Shown one piece after another: positions 1 to 6,809 of a stretch of DNA of 30,109 nucleotides. The notes beneath the pieces are model-generated. The model saw only the letters and a list, made by a program, of their open reading frames with translations. It did no database searches and was not told the DNA's origin. The stretch covers positions 1 through 30,109 of the forward strand of contig JAWKUA010000042.1 of NCBI GenBank assembly GCA_041398785.1, written 5' to 3'. Every line of letters starts with the position of its first letter. The first letter of the stretch is position 1. Made by a program: the position numbers and the translations under genes. This DNA comes from Planctomycetaceae bacterium (GTDB lineage: Bacteria > Planctomycetota > Planctomycetia > Planctomycetales > Planctomycetaceae).

Positions 1-34
1 CCGGCAAACCATCTCACAATTACAAATCGAACTG

Positions 35-118
35 CCGGCCCGTTGGGCCTTTGGCTGGGCGCGGCAGATTCCCTGGGGCGATGCCCCAGGCTGGACGAAC
101 GACCGGCCCGCTGGGCCT
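35..118. repeat. Direct repeat pair flanking a perfect hairpin
   Basis: A 16-base GC-rich motif, CCGGCCCGTTGGGCCT, occurs at 35-50 and again at 103-118 with one change (T to C). Between them lies a perfect hairpin, CCTGGGGC / GAT / GCCCCAGG, at 72-90. The arrangement resembles the short palindromic repeats scattered between planctomycete genes. It sits just upstream of the sigma-factor gene, so an effect on its expression is possible but not shown. No coding capacity is evident here. Confidence 0.6.
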
Positions 119-157
119 GAACTGCAGTTTGGTGAACGGTGCTCACATTCCGAATCA

Positions 158-766
158 ATGGCGAAACTCATGTCCGATGACATCAGCGTGCTGCTACAAC
201 GCATCAGGGAAGGTCGCGACGAAGAGGCCAGTCGGAAACTCTGGGAGGCCTACTTTGAGAAGATGACGGCAGTCGCTCGTCGCAATCTGGGGTCTCTGCC
301 GAAACGCGTGGCGGATGAAGAAGATGTGGCGGCCAGTGCGATGCACAGCTTCTTCAAAGCGGCGGAAGGTGGTCGTCTGCAGGATCTTCAGAATCGCGAT
401 GAATTGTGGAAACTGCTGATCACGATCGTGATTCGCAAGGCCAACCGGCACAAGGAACGAGCGACCGCTTTGAAACGCGGCGGCGGCATTGTTCGCGGAG
501 AGTCAGTCTTTGCCGCGCCGGACAGCGGTAAGTCCGCCGGTCTGGCTGGTTTTCCCGACGAAGCGTTCTTTTCTGACCTGTCGTCCGAATGCAGTCATCT
601 GCTGAGTCTGCTGGACGACGACACTCTACGACGAATCGCGCTGCTGAAGCTGGAAGGTTACACGACTGATGAAATTGCTGCTGAGATGAATGTCGCCCGC
701 AGCACTGTGAAACGCAAGCTGGACCGCATTCGGGAACAATGGAAGGACTGCGACTCGAATGACTGA
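158..766 (+). CDS. RNA polymerase sigma factor, ECF family (Planctomycetes type)
   Basis: Predicted ECF sigma factor of 202 residues that would direct RNA polymerase to a dedicated promoter set. Residues about 25-75 form the region-2-like helices (LWEAYFEKMTAVARRNL, then DEEDVAASAMHSFFKA). Residues about 155-195 are region 4, a helix-turn-helix (LKLEGYTTDEIAAEMN, then VARSTVKRKLDRIREQW). Sequence and length fit the Sigma70_ECF family expanded in planctomycetes, whose members often sit beside a Ser/Thr kinase gene; here no kinase follows, only a 13-codon ORF overlapping the stop codon. Two in-frame starts are possible, 158 and 170 (MSDD...), neither with a clear Shine-Dalgarno sequence. No anti-sigma gene is visible. 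Confidence 0.88.
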   Translation: MAKLMSDDISVLLQRIREGRDEEASRKLWEAYFEKMTAVARRNLGSLPKRVADEEDVAASAMHSFFKAAEGGRLQDLQNRDELWKLLITIVIRKANRHKERATALKRGGGIVRGESVFAAPDSGKSAGLAGFPDEAFFSDLSSECSHLLSLLDDDTLRRIALLKLEGYTTDEIAAEMNVARSTVKRKLDRIREQWKDCDSND

Positions 767-800
767 CAGCAACGTTTTTACCGGCAGCGGCGAACACTGA
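759..800 (+). other. 13-codon ORF overlapping the sigma-factor stop, possible remnant of a coupled gene
   Basis: An ATG at 759-761 overlaps the sigma-factor stop (764-766), the geometry of a translationally coupled downstream gene, with GGAAGGA about ten bases upstream. The frame (MTDSNVFTGSGEH) ends at TGA 798-800, inside repeat sequence. Planctomycete ECF sigma genes of this class are often followed by a kinase gene, so this could be the 5' stub of a lost gene. It could equally be chance. Confidence 0.25.
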
Positions 801-850
801 TGCTTTCTGCACGTCTTATGCTGCCCGCGGCGGACACTGATGCTCTTCGC
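787..850. repeat. Dispersed intergenic repeat, left part (35-bp unit and partial duplicate)
   Basis: The 35 bases at 816-850 match 27324-27358 at 30 of 35 positions, sharing the core CCGCGGCGGAC. A shortened copy lies just before it: 787-804 matches 827-844 at 17 of 18 bases. Both long copies are intergenic and in the same orientation. In the other copy the 35-bp unit is followed after 12 bases by a 36-base hairpin unit. Here the equivalent hairpin unit is at 1096, separated by the 857-1090 element. Confidence 0.7.
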
Positions 851-856
851 AACTCT

Positions 857-1090
857 AAGGCCTTCGGCCGATGAGAACATACCCTCCCGTTTCAACGGGA
901 GGGTCGAAGTTTGATCGCCGTGCAGGCGATCAAGCGAGGGGAGGGCGTCCGCGCAACGGGAATTCCCCGTGCATGGCCCTCCCCGCGATCGAAGGCCTGA
1001 ACGGCATTCGATCGGCGACCCTCCCGTCGAAACGGGAGGGTGAAGCAATTGTCGCTCTGCATTGGTAAATTCTCATCTGCCGATCGCCTT
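857..1090. mobile_element. 234-bp palindromic element with terminal inverted repeats (MITE-like)
   Basis: The ends, 857-877 and 1070-1090, are inverted repeats matching at 18 of 21 positions (sharing GATGAGAA). Inside are perfect hairpins: 881-904 (ACCCTCCCGT / TTCA / ACGGGAGGGT), 911-933 (TTGATCGCC / GTGCA / GGCGATCAA) and 1018-1041 (ACCCTCCCGT / CGAA / ACGGGAGGGT). Further inverted pairs are 938-946 with 976-984, 956-960 with 966-970, and 986-993 with 1007-1014. No protein of its own is evident. Deleting it would leave the flanking repeat halves 11 bases apart, close to the 12 bases in the uninterrupted copy at 27.3 kb. No target duplication is obvious. Non-autonomous mobility is inferred. 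Confidence 0.55.
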
Positions 1091-1095
1091 GCGGT

Positions 1096-1174
1096 CGCGA
1101 GCCTGAATGCCTCGTTTTTCCCCGCCCGCGGCATAACTCACGAGCCCGAACGCCTCATTCTTACCCGTGAGCGG
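1096..1174. repeat. Dispersed intergenic repeat, right part: two tandem 36-base hairpin units
   Basis: Two 36-base units, 1096-1131 and 1139-1174, are separated by seven bases. Each starts with a version of CGCGAGCC-GAA-G and ends with a GC-rich arm. The first matches 27371-27406 at 29 of 36 positions without gaps. The second has a clear arm pair CTCACG (1137-1142) / CGTGAG (1166-1171). The compensating arms across copies suggest that a folded RNA or DNA hairpin is conserved. The remainder, 1175-1329, shows no gene or further repeat. Confidence 0.65.
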
Positions 1175-1329
1175 TATCGTTCATGTGCCGGGTATGGCTG
1201 ACTTTCTGCCACGCGCGACCGTCGACCATCGCGCTATGCTGCTGGCGGCGCTTGAACCACTGGTGCTGATGTCGCGTCTGGCCGCCAGCCTGACGAGGAA
1301 GTGTCGGAACCCACGCTCTCCCGGTTCAC

Positions 1330-3006
1330 TTAGCGGGACTCCGATCCGCGTCTGGTCATCGCCCATTTCAGCAGCGGCGGAGTAATCATCGTGGTGACCA
1401 TCACCATCACCACGATCGCGGCGAACGTGCCTTCACCGACGACACGGTCACCTTCCGGAGTTGTCAGCCGGCGGCCTTCGCCGGCGAAGATCAAGCCGAC
1501 TTCGCCGCGCGGAATCATGCCGATGCCGACCGCCAGAGTATTCAGGCCCTTTTCCCGCACGCCCCACGCGCACACCAGCTTGCCGAGGATCGCAACAACC
1601 GTCAGCCCGCCGGCCAGAATCCACAGCAGCGAACCGCGGACTCGCGGAGTGTGAAATGTCGCAGCCGGAGCGGCGGCGGGTTCCGCTTCACCCGCCGATG
1701 TGGAATCGTGACTGCCCGGGACTTCCGTTTCCGCAGCGACGGCGTGAGCTTCCGCGGGTGGCCCAACGAACGCGTTGAAGTCGACGGCGACGCCGGTTTC
1801 CACGAAGAAGATCGGAATCAGCATCGCGGACAGCGGAGCCAGCGCGTCTTCCAGCCGCCGGTTCTTCCATTTCTCACCGACTTCCTGGTAGTGAGCACCT
1901 TCCAGAATCAACCCGGCCGCGAATGCTCCGATGATCGGCGCCAGATTCACCTGGTTGGCACCCCAGGAAAACAGAAAGCAGATGACCAGCGCGGTGGTCA
2001 CCAGCAGCCCGTGTCCCCGCAGCACACTGGCGGCGCGAAACAGCAGCCGCGGCAATTGCAGATATCCAAGAATAAGCGCCGCCGCCAGAAACGCGAACGA
2101 CAGGCCGATGATCTTGACCACGCTGAACACATGAAACTTCTCGCCCTCCAGAATCACGCCCGAAACAACCGCCAGCACGATCAGGCCCAGCACGTCATCA
2201 ATTACCGCGGCGCCCAGAATGATTTTTGATTCGCGAGCCTGACTTTGCCCGATATCGCGCAGCACGCGAGCCGTAATGCCGACGCTGGTCGCGCACAAAG
2301 TGGCCCCCAGAAACGCGGGCACCTGCCAATGCGCCAGCGAATCACTCAACAGGAAAAATCCGACGCCGAAGCCCAGCACCATCGGAGCAATCACGCCCAG
2401 AATCGCAACAATCAGCGACGACACGCCGACCGACAGCATCTCCTTGACGCGAGATTCCAGCCCCACTTCAAACAGCAGCAGCACCACGCCGATTCGCGAA
2501 AGAATATCCAGCGTGTTTCCCGTCAGAGCATCTGCGTTGTCGGGGCTCGGCTTGAAGAAATCGAAAACGTGCGATCCGGTCAGAAACGCCCAGTTGCCAA
2601 GAATGATCCCGACCGCCAGTTCGCCCAGAACGGCCGGCATCCCGATTCGTTCGACAACGTCGCCGACGATCTTCGCCAGCAGCAGAATGATCAGGATGGC
2701 CATCAGGACTTCCGCGACCGGGTCCTTGTGGCCTCCCGAATGCTCCGCGTCCGCATGTTCCGCGTCAGAATTTTCCGCCGCCGCGTGTTCGGCATCGTCG
2801 CCCGGTGCTGCTTCCAGCTGATCCGGCGGTGCCGCGGAAATTTTTCCCTGAACAGGAGCCGCAAATGCTGCCGGCAGAACCGTCCCCGATGCAAAGAACT
2901 GGCGGCTCCAGACGACCAAAGTGATTGCCGCAAGCAGACCAATCGCACGCCACGAGACTGTTCGGCGGCTGCGTTTTCGATTCGACGAGGCGGGTTGAAC
3001 CGACAC
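1330..3006 (-). CDS. Cation/proton antiporter, CPA2 (KefB/Na_H_Exchanger) family
   Basis: Predicted inner-membrane exchanger of Na+ or K+ for protons, about 558 residues. An N-terminal hydrophobic helix (about 20-40) precedes a His/Glu/Asp-rich stretch (about 70-95), then the exchanger core of many membrane segments (LAVGIILGNWAF, LLFEVGLESRVKEML, ILGAAVIDDVLGLIVLA) and a C-terminal PRGEVGLIFAGEG motif typical of the family. A low-complexity Ala/Glu/His loop at about 405-455 interrupts the core between membrane segments. There is no C-terminal TrkA_N domain, so Kef-type glutathione gating is not indicated. The longest frame opens with TTG at 3009; GTG at 3006 is preferred because AGGAG lies seven bases upstream. 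Substrate ion is not determinable. Confidence 0.85.
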   Translation of the reverse strand: MSVQPASSNRKRSRRTVSWRAIGLLAAITLVVWSRQFFASGTVLPAAFAAPVQGKISAAPPDQLEAAPGDDAEHAAAENSDAEHADAEHSGGHKDPVAEVLMAILIILLLAKIVGDVVERIGMPAVLGELAVGIILGNWAFLTGSHVFDFFKPSPDNADALTGNTLDILSRIGVVLLLFEVGLESRVKEMLSVGVSSLIVAILGVIAPMVLGFGVGFFLLSDSLAHWQVPAFLGATLCATSVGITARVLRDIGQSQARESKIILGAAVIDDVLGLIVLAVVSGVILEGEKFHVFSVVKIIGLSFAFLAAALILGYLQLPRLLFRAASVLRGHGLLVTTALVICFLFSWGANQVNLAPIIGAFAAGLILEGAHYQEVGEKWKNRRLEDALAPLSAMLIPIFFVETGVAVDFNAFVGPPAEAHAVAAETEVPGSHDSTSAGEAEPAAAPAATFHTPRVRGSLLWILAGGLTVVAILGKLVCAWGVREKGLNTLAVGIGMIPRGEVGLIFAGEGRRLTTPEGDRVVGEGTFAAIVVMVMVTTMITPPLLKWAMTRRGSESR

Positions 3007-3028
3007 CAACTAACTCCTGACTGAAGAG

Positions 3029-3053
3029 AACGCTCGATCCCTCATTGAGCGTT
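3029..3053 (-). promoter_or_regulatory. Inverted repeat in the antiporter leader
   Basis: A perfect 7-bp inverted repeat, AACGCTC (3029-3035) and GAGCGTT (3047-3053) with an 11-base loop, lies just upstream of the ribosome binding site of the antiporter gene. It could be an operator or a leader hairpin. No function is shown. Confidence 0.35.
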
Positions 3054-3202
3054 GCGGATCATCTTCCGGCGGCACTTCCGTGGTTTAGCGACCCTGATAT
3101 CCGTCCGCAATGAGAACCAGCGCTCGATTCGGAAATCCCGAAAGGTGACAGTGGCTGTGTCCGGATGAAGAATGCCGGAAGCGGCTGAGTTTCCGCCAAC
3201 TG

Positions 3203-3378
3203 CCTGCGCGGGTGCAGGCTGCGCGGGAATGACGGTGGGCGTGCGTGCTGGGTTCCCGCCTTCGCGGGAATGACGGAGCGTGGGTGCTGGGTTCCCGCCT
3301 GCGCGGGAATGACGGGGGGGCGCGGGTGCTGGGTTCCCGCCACCCGCCTGCGCGGGTGCAGGCTTCGCGGGAATGACG
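3203..3378. repeat. REP-type repeat cluster (GTTCCCGCC...CGGGAATGACG family)
   Basis: Four related units lie between two minus-strand genes: about 3203-3235, 3245-3275, 3284-3315 and 3326-3378. Units two and three share GTGCTGGGTTCCCGCC, then CGCGGGAATGACGG; the hairpin TTCCCGC / CTTC / GCGGGAA is perfect at 3253-3270. The fourth unit carries about 24 extra bases that repeat the CCTGCGCGGGTGCAGG segment of the first. Repeats of this type are widespread in bacterial intergenic regions. They may fold in the transcript between the metallohydrolase and antiporter genes. The rest of the 3007-3390 gap shows no gene. Confidence 0.8.
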
Positions 3379-3390
3379 TGGCGTGCGTGG

Positions 3391-5943
3391 TCATTCTTCG
3401 CGGGCGGTTGACAGGATCCTGGCGTAGATTTCGCGGGCTTTTGCGAATTCGGCCAGAGCTTCGCGGGACAGGATTCCTTCGTTTCGCCGCAGTTCCTCGT
3501 CCATTCGCTGCACGAAGAATTCCGCGTCCCGGCGACGAGGCTTCAGCGGCTGGTCGGCGACATCCACGAATACCGGATTCGTGTGAGCAAACCGGATCTT
3601 TTCATTCGGCAGGTCCTCAAAACATCGCAGCGCCAGCCAGCCGGACCCTTCAACCCTGACCGCCGCATCCAGCCGATAGCGGTACGCGAACGCGGGAGTA
3701 TGTTCCGGCTGCAGCGGCATCGTTCCCGCGATTTCGCCATTGCGAACCACTTCGATCGACTTCAGGGGCGCAGCGCTTTCGATCGTACCGGTGATCCGGA
3801 TCGTGTTGTCCCCGTGGTCCATTTGCCAGGTTGTTCCCGGAAGATCTTCGTTGAAGCGCACGTCCATCAGCGGGCCGTTTGTGACGAAGCTGTTTCCGGC
3901 GTTCAGGTTCCGTATCCAGCGCTGGTAGTCGAAGTCTTCGCCGGTGTGCACGTAGACTCGGCCATAGCCCAGCGGAACCGGATGGACTCCGGATGCCGTG
4001 CCGCCGCTGACTCGCATTCGAAACCCACAGTTCAGCAAAGCGTAGTACGTCTGCAATCCGAATTCCGTCCAGCCGAGTTCCGTGAAACCGTCGTCGTCGC
4101 GTTCGATTTCCGGCCAGTCGGTGGGAGCGTTTTCGGTAGTCCACTGAGGAAACCCGAACGTCGTCCGCCAGTGATGATTGTTCGTCAGCTCAAACAAATC
4201 GACGTTCATCAGCGGGACGATCATCATGGACCAGTTCCACGAATGCTTGTCGAGGTCCAGAAGGGCTCCCTGCCGCCGAGCTTCTTCAGCGACCGGCAAC
4301 ACGGGCGGCGCCGGAAGGTTCAGCGGCGTCGTGTGATTGATCACAAAGACGGCTCCCTGAGTATGCCGTTTTCCGTCGACGCTGAAGATTTCGTATTCCG
4401 TGTTGACCGGCCAGATCACGTGAGTCGCGTCGACGTGCTGCAGTTTCGCTTCGAGCGGCGGGCCGCTGGCGGAGGGAATCTCGCGGCTGTCACGAACCCA
4501 GTAATTCAGCGGAAAGGCTACGTGTACGTCGTCGGCCAGCATCGCTGTCGGAACTTCATTCATCAGCCGATGGACGTGAATATCGCCCGAATACCAGCCT
4601 CGCGACGGCATGTCGATAAACTGTCTCAGCTCCAGATCGATGGTGGCCGGATTGGAAGCGGAAAAGTCGTCGGTGACTTCGAATTCCGCTTCGGCCGGAA
4701 TGTATTCCTTGCCGCGTTCGGCTCGGATGCGATAGCGGCCCGGAGGCAGTTGCAACTGAAACGGATCGGCCGAAAGAGCGGTGTGATTCTCCACACTGGG
4801 TTTCGGCGAAAGGTCGCGTTTGTAGGTCACCGCCGAACCGGCGACCGACGCGGAAGTCGCGTAGTGCCACGATCCGTCGTTGAGGCTTTGCACATATAGC
4901 CGGCATGGCAGGACTTCGTCGCTGTCGGAATCCCGCACTTCTCCGACGACGTTGCCGCTGACATCCTGCAGCGAAGCCGTCTTCCAGCCGGTGCCCTCGA
5001 TGCGGTCCAGTTCGGCTTCGATGTCGTTGCCTTCGTAGAACGAAAACCAGCCTCGCAGCCACTTCGTTTCGCCGGGTTCGCAGTCGGGAAACTTCGGATC
5101 GGAATGCAGGCACGGACACGGCCCGTTTCCCCATGCTCGATGCACGGGATCCCAGCCGCTGATCGTCCACCGGGATTTGTCCGGCGAATGAGCGATCGCA
5201 TAGCCGCGAGTGAACAGCTTGTTGTCGTTGTCCTGCTGCTGAAATCCGTCGGCGGCTTTCAGCATCACGCAGTTTTGAACTCGCAGATCGCTGAGCGTCT
5301 TATCCGTACCGTTGGTCAGCCACATTTTCATCCGGACGTGATCCTTCGCTGGAACTGCCTGCGTGCCGAACACGATGCCGTTGGGAAGCCGGCGTTCCAT
5401 AACAAACCCGCCGTCGTCCGTGCGACGCCATTCCAGTGGTTCCAGTTCGATTCCCTGAGCGGACCAGATGGTGTCGATGTGTGTGTGAGCCAGATAGGTC
5501 AGCCCCAGGTTGGACCAGATGGCTTCCGGGATGTCCAGCACGGCATAGCTGTGATCGTCCCACGGGCAGAACACACTGAGTTTGGTTTCGCGCTGCGGTT
5601 CGATGGCTCCTTCCAGAAACCCGATGCGGGGATGGCGGCCTCCGGGATACGGCAGCACCAGCAGCCTGTCGTCGGGCCGCGCGGGGCGAGTCGCGTCGGA
5701 GATGTCGAACTGCTTCAGTTTCACGGTCAGCTGTTCATCGCTGAGCCCCGTGACCTGTTTCAATTCGTCAGCGGAATACCGGTGGTGCCACACCATATTC
5801 TGCAGCCACGATTTCAGTTCGTCATCACTTTCAGAAGCGCGAAGCTGCCCGTCGGCGGCGTTTGCCGGCGACGCATTCTTCGCGGCGGTAAAGAACGCGG
5901 CACATATCAACAGGCAGTGCAGGGACAATCGAAGGCGATTCAT
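3391..5943 (-). CDS. CehA/McbA-family metallohydrolase (PHP-type), secreted
   Basis: Predicted exported metal-dependent hydrolase of about 850 residues. A signal peptide is visible (MNRLRLSLHCLLICAAFF..., A-x-A at about residues 27-30). The middle carries the PHP-like metal motif WYSGDIHVHR near residue 450 and the late GNSFVTNGPLMDVRF block near 690, both typical of CehA/McbA-type proteins. The N-terminal 400 residues look like beta-rich carbohydrate-associated or carboxypeptidase-regulatory-like modules (for example LPPGRYRIRAERG). Substrate is unknown; CehA and McbA act on carbaryl, but planctomycete relatives are numerous and mostly uncharacterised. The longest frame begins at 6036; ATG 5943 is chosen because GGAG lies nine bases upstream and it places the signal peptide at the N-terminus. 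Divergent from the 6086 gene. Confidence 0.8.
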   Translation of the reverse strand: MNRLRLSLHCLLICAAFFTAAKNASPANAADGQLRASESDDELKSWLQNMVWHHRYSADELKQVTGLSDEQLTVKLKQFDISDATRPARPDDRLLVLPYPGGRHPRIGFLEGAIEPQRETKLSVFCPWDDHSYAVLDIPEAIWSNLGLTYLAHTHIDTIWSAQGIELEPLEWRRTDDGGFVMERRLPNGIVFGTQAVPAKDHVRMKMWLTNGTDKTLSDLRVQNCVMLKAADGFQQQDNDNKLFTRGYAIAHSPDKSRWTISGWDPVHRAWGNGPCPCLHSDPKFPDCEPGETKWLRGWFSFYEGNDIEAELDRIEGTGWKTASLQDVSGNVVGEVRDSDSDEVLPCRLYVQSLNDGSWHYATSASVAGSAVTYKRDLSPKPSVENHTALSADPFQLQLPPGRYRIRAERGKEYIPAEAEFEVTDDFSASNPATIDLELRQFIDMPSRGWYSGDIHVHRLMNEVPTAMLADDVHVAFPLNYWVRDSREIPSASGPPLEAKLQHVDATHVIWPVNTEYEIFSVDGKRHTQGAVFVINHTTPLNLPAPPVLPVAEEARRQGALLDLDKHSWNWSMMIVPLMNVDLFELTNNHHWRTTFGFPQWTTENAPTDWPEIERDDDGFTELGWTEFGLQTYYALLNCGFRMRVSGGTASGVHPVPLGYGRVYVHTGEDFDYQRWIRNLNAGNSFVTNGPLMDVRFNEDLPGTTWQMDHGDNTIRITGTIESAAPLKSIEVVRNGEIAGTMPLQPEHTPAFAYRYRLDAAVRVEGSGWLALRCFEDLPNEKIRFAHTNPVFVDVADQPLKPRRRDAEFFVQRMDEELRRNEGILSREALAEFAKAREIYARILSTAREE

Positions 5944-6085
5944 GGACGTGTTCTCCGGCGCGAAGTGCGGGATGTTCGAAGTGATTCGAGTGTAGTCGAT
6001 CTCCCGCCGAGTTGCGTGCTGCGGTAACATGATCACGCCGAAACCACGACCGCTTTTCGACCAGAACCTGGAAAGGTCCTGCGAT

Positions 6086-6787
6086 ATGTTCCGAGTTCCG
6101 CGAAGTGCCCGAGCAGCGCTGTTCCTGACGGTTGCCGTCTGTGTCTTGCCGCCGCTGACATGCGCTCAGTCCCGTGACCGCCGTCGCGATGATGCTCCCA
6201 CCGCGCGGGAACTGCAGACTCGCACGGAAAAGGCCGAGGAAGCTCTCGTCGACGAATACAAGGACATCGCCAGCGAGTTCTATCGGCAGGGCGAAAAGGA
6301 AATGGCGCTCGACCTGCTGGACCGGCTCATGAAGCTCGATCCAAAGATGCCCGGACTGAAGGAACGCATTGCCGCGATCCGCGAAGAGATGTTGCAGGCC
6401 AACGAAACTGAACTGGAAATCGACACCAGCAAGGGCTGGGGAGTTCCCATCGCTCTGGTGGAAAAGGACAAACCGTTTCGCATCGCATCGGCGGGAGACT
6501 ATCGCATCAAGTACGAAACCAGCCTGACCGTCGAAGGTCTGAATCCGAAAGACCCGGGCGTCGATCTGGTTGAAGGGATCGCCTTTGGCGCATTGATCGG
6601 CGTGATTGCAACGGACGGAAAAATCGGTGACCCGTTTACAGTGAAAAGCAGTGTGGAGTACACGCCGAAGAACTCCGGCCAGCTATTTCTGCGAGTCAAC
6701 GTCCCGGCGGAAGTTCGCTGCACCGGAAAACTGAAGGTGCGGCTCAGCGGCGCCGTGACCACCGCAGCGACCGCTCGAAAGAAGTGA
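6086..6787 (+). CDS. Secreted protein with helical N-terminal half and LecA-like C-terminal half
   Basis: Unrecognised protein of 233 residues. It opens with a signal peptide (MFRVPRSARAALFLTVAVCV... cleaved near TCAQS). Residues about 30-110 are charged and helical with a TPR-like stretch (MALDLLDRLMKLDPKMPGLKERI). Residues about 120-225 look beta-rich; GALIGVIATDGKIGDPFTV and SGQLFLRVN recall the LecA/PA-IL galactose-binding fold, an inference from motif spacing only. ATG 6086 is chosen over 6029 because GGAAAGG lies about nine bases upstream and the signal peptide starts there. The 142-bp gap to the divergent metallohydrolase gene must hold both promoters. It converges with the 6810-9149 gene after 22 bases. 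Confidence 0.65.
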   Translation: MFRVPRSARAALFLTVAVCVLPPLTCAQSRDRRRDDAPTARELQTRTEKAEEALVDEYKDIASEFYRQGEKEMALDLLDRLMKLDPKMPGLKERIAAIREEMLQANETELEIDTSKGWGVPIALVEKDKPFRIASAGDYRIKYETSLTVEGLNPKDPGVDLVEGIAFGALIGVIATDGKIGDPFTVKSSVEYTPKNSGQLFLRVNVPAEVRCTGKLKVRLSGAVTTAATARKK

Positions 6788-6809
6788 ACCGCGCTTGATC
6801 TGACGGCGA

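Noticed and set aside
881..1041. CRISPR array from the regular hairpins
   Set aside because: Only two copies of the 24-base hairpin exist and the intervening 113 bases are themselves palindromic, unlike repeat-spacer arrays.
3059..3394. Minus-strand ORF encoding repeated VIPAKAGTQ-type peptides
   Set aside because: This is the familiar spurious product of translating GGGTTCCCGCC...CGGGAATGACG repeats; it follows repeat periodicity rather than a gene.
3583..4899. Long plus-strand ORF opposite the metallohydrolase
   Set aside because: Antisense shadow of a gene with recognisable PHP motifs; no domain or ribosome binding site of its own.
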